Assembly: GCF_001542905.1 (NCBI RefSeq)
Contig: NZ_LOAJ01000001.1
Location: forward strand, 1,364,001-1,428,000
From: Halorubrum aethiopicum
GTDB lineage: Archaea > Halobacteriota > Halobacteria > Halobacteriales > Haloferacaceae
Reading direction: 5' to 3'
Length of the DNA: 64,000 bases
Both the position numbers and the translations under genes were made by a program. Each line of letters opens with the position of its first letter. The stretch's first letter is position 1. A model generated the notes under the pieces. It saw only the letters and a program-made list of their open reading frames with translations, searched no databases and was not told where the DNA came from. Of this stretch, positions 63,430 to 64,000 are shown in pieces.

Positions 63430-63492
63430 CGCCCTCGCGCGGCGTCGGTCGGTCCCGCCCCTTTTTGTACGGTCGAGGACGTACCCACCTCC

Positions 63493-64000
63493 ATGTCCGG
63501 AAAGCCGACGGTCGGCGAGTACATGACCCGGGACGTCGAGACCGTCAGCCCCGACGACACCGTGGCGTCGGTCGCGAAGCGGATGGTCGAGACGGCCGGT
63601 CACAAGGGGTTTCCCGTCACTCAGGGGCGGACCGTCGAGGGGTTCGTCTCGGCGGGCGACCTGCTCTTGGCCGACGACGACGCCCCCGTGTTCACGGTGA
63701 TGTCCGAGGACCTGATCGTCGCCCATCCCGACATGAAGGTCACCGACGCCGCCCGCGTCATCCTCCGGTCGGGGATCCAGAAGCTCCCGGTCGTCGACGA
63801 CGCCGACAACCTCGTCGGGATCATCTCGAACACGGACGTCGTTCGCTCGCAGATCGAGCGGGCGACCCCCGGGAAGGTCGGGAAGCTGATGCGCACGCTC
63901 GAGCAGATCCACGGCGTCGCACTCGACGAGGAGCGCCGCGAGGTCCGCCTCGACGACCTCACGCCCACGCAGGCGCGGGTGTACGCCGACGAGCTGGAGG
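63493..64000 (+). CDS. CBS-domain protein, partial at the right edge
   Basis: At least 169 residues, running off the window. Two CBS motifs are present: VGEYMTRDVETVSPDDTVASVAKRM and, later, VMSEDLIVAHPDMKVTDAARVI with QKLPVVDDADNLVGIISNTDV. After residue 125 the chain continues in a third region (RREVRLDDLTPTQARVYADELE) that may lead to a ParB-like domain seen in some archaeal CBS proteins; the end is not visible. CBS pairs bind adenosyl ligands and regulate enzymes. Confidence 0.85.
   Translation, partial: MSGKPTVGEYMTRDVETVSPDDTVASVAKRMVETAGHKGFPVTQGRTVEGFVSAGDLLLADDDAPVFTVMSEDLIVAHPDMKVTDAARVILRSGIQKLPVVDDADNLVGIISNTDVVRSQIERATPGKVGKLMRTLEQIHGVALDEERREVRLDDLTPTQARVYADELE

Overview
The window looks like chromosomal DNA of a haloarchaeon, most likely a Halorubrum-type member. 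The evidence is very high G+C with acidic proteins, a membrane-bound LonB protease, a CCT3-type thermosome subunit, a HEWD-family zinc-ribbon protein, a PGF-CTERM surface protein, Tat signal peptides, archaeal tRNAs and TATA-box or leaderless promoters. The genus is an inference.

Layout. (1) 0-6.7 kb: sugar-nucleotide genes (epimerase, nucleotidyltransferase, and a UDP-glucose dehydrogenase whose gene carries a 475-residue intein), an FAD oxidoreductase and a MntA-HepT toxin-antitoxin pair. (2) 6.7-20.5 kb: a surface-glycan or N-glycan island with five clear glycosyltransferases plus one GT-A-like protein, a Wzy-like polymerase, a Wzx-like flippase, a GDP-sugar operon (dehydratase, GDP-fucose synthase-like, GDP-mannose mannosyl hydrolase), an FkbM methyltransferase and a beta-propeller protein. 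Much of it is visibly AT-richer than the rest, most strongly at 9.2-12.7 kb. Broken genes bound it: an internally deleted epimerase fragment and a truncated GT4 gene on the left, and a short epimerase remnant on the right. (3) 20.5-29.4 kb: a second nucleotidyltransferase and epimerase pair, a DUF4330 protein, an unknown membrane protein, UppP, and a 1216-residue sequon-rich surface protein with a mosaic composition. (4) 29.4-64 kb: mostly core functions, namely glutamate synthase, thermosome, two OBG-family GTPases, an aa3-type oxidase with a fused CoxA-CoxC, metallophosphoesterase, thioredoxin-reductase-like enzyme, pilus ATPase and platform protein, SAM hydrolase, NadM and LonB.

The genes of regions 1-3 fit one programme: sugar nucleotides are made and modified (nucleotidyltransferases, epimerases, UDP-glucose dehydrogenase, GDP-sugar operon), assembled on a lipid by the glycosyltransferases, flipped (Wzx), polymerised (Wzy) and displayed on surface proteins such as the one at 25.7 kb. 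The lipid carrier may be recycled by UppP.

The two least expected items are in region 4. One is a Tat-signal-bearing protein with two tandem bacterial-type HU domains (34577-35296), apparently exported. The other is a family of five intergenic elements of about 170-350 bp (35.5, 41.2, 47.2, 52.5 and 59.9 kb). They share conserved blocks separated by arms that differ in sequence between copies but stay self-complementary, as expected for a structured RNA or a folded DNA element. I found no transposase, rRNA, CRISPR array or prophage.
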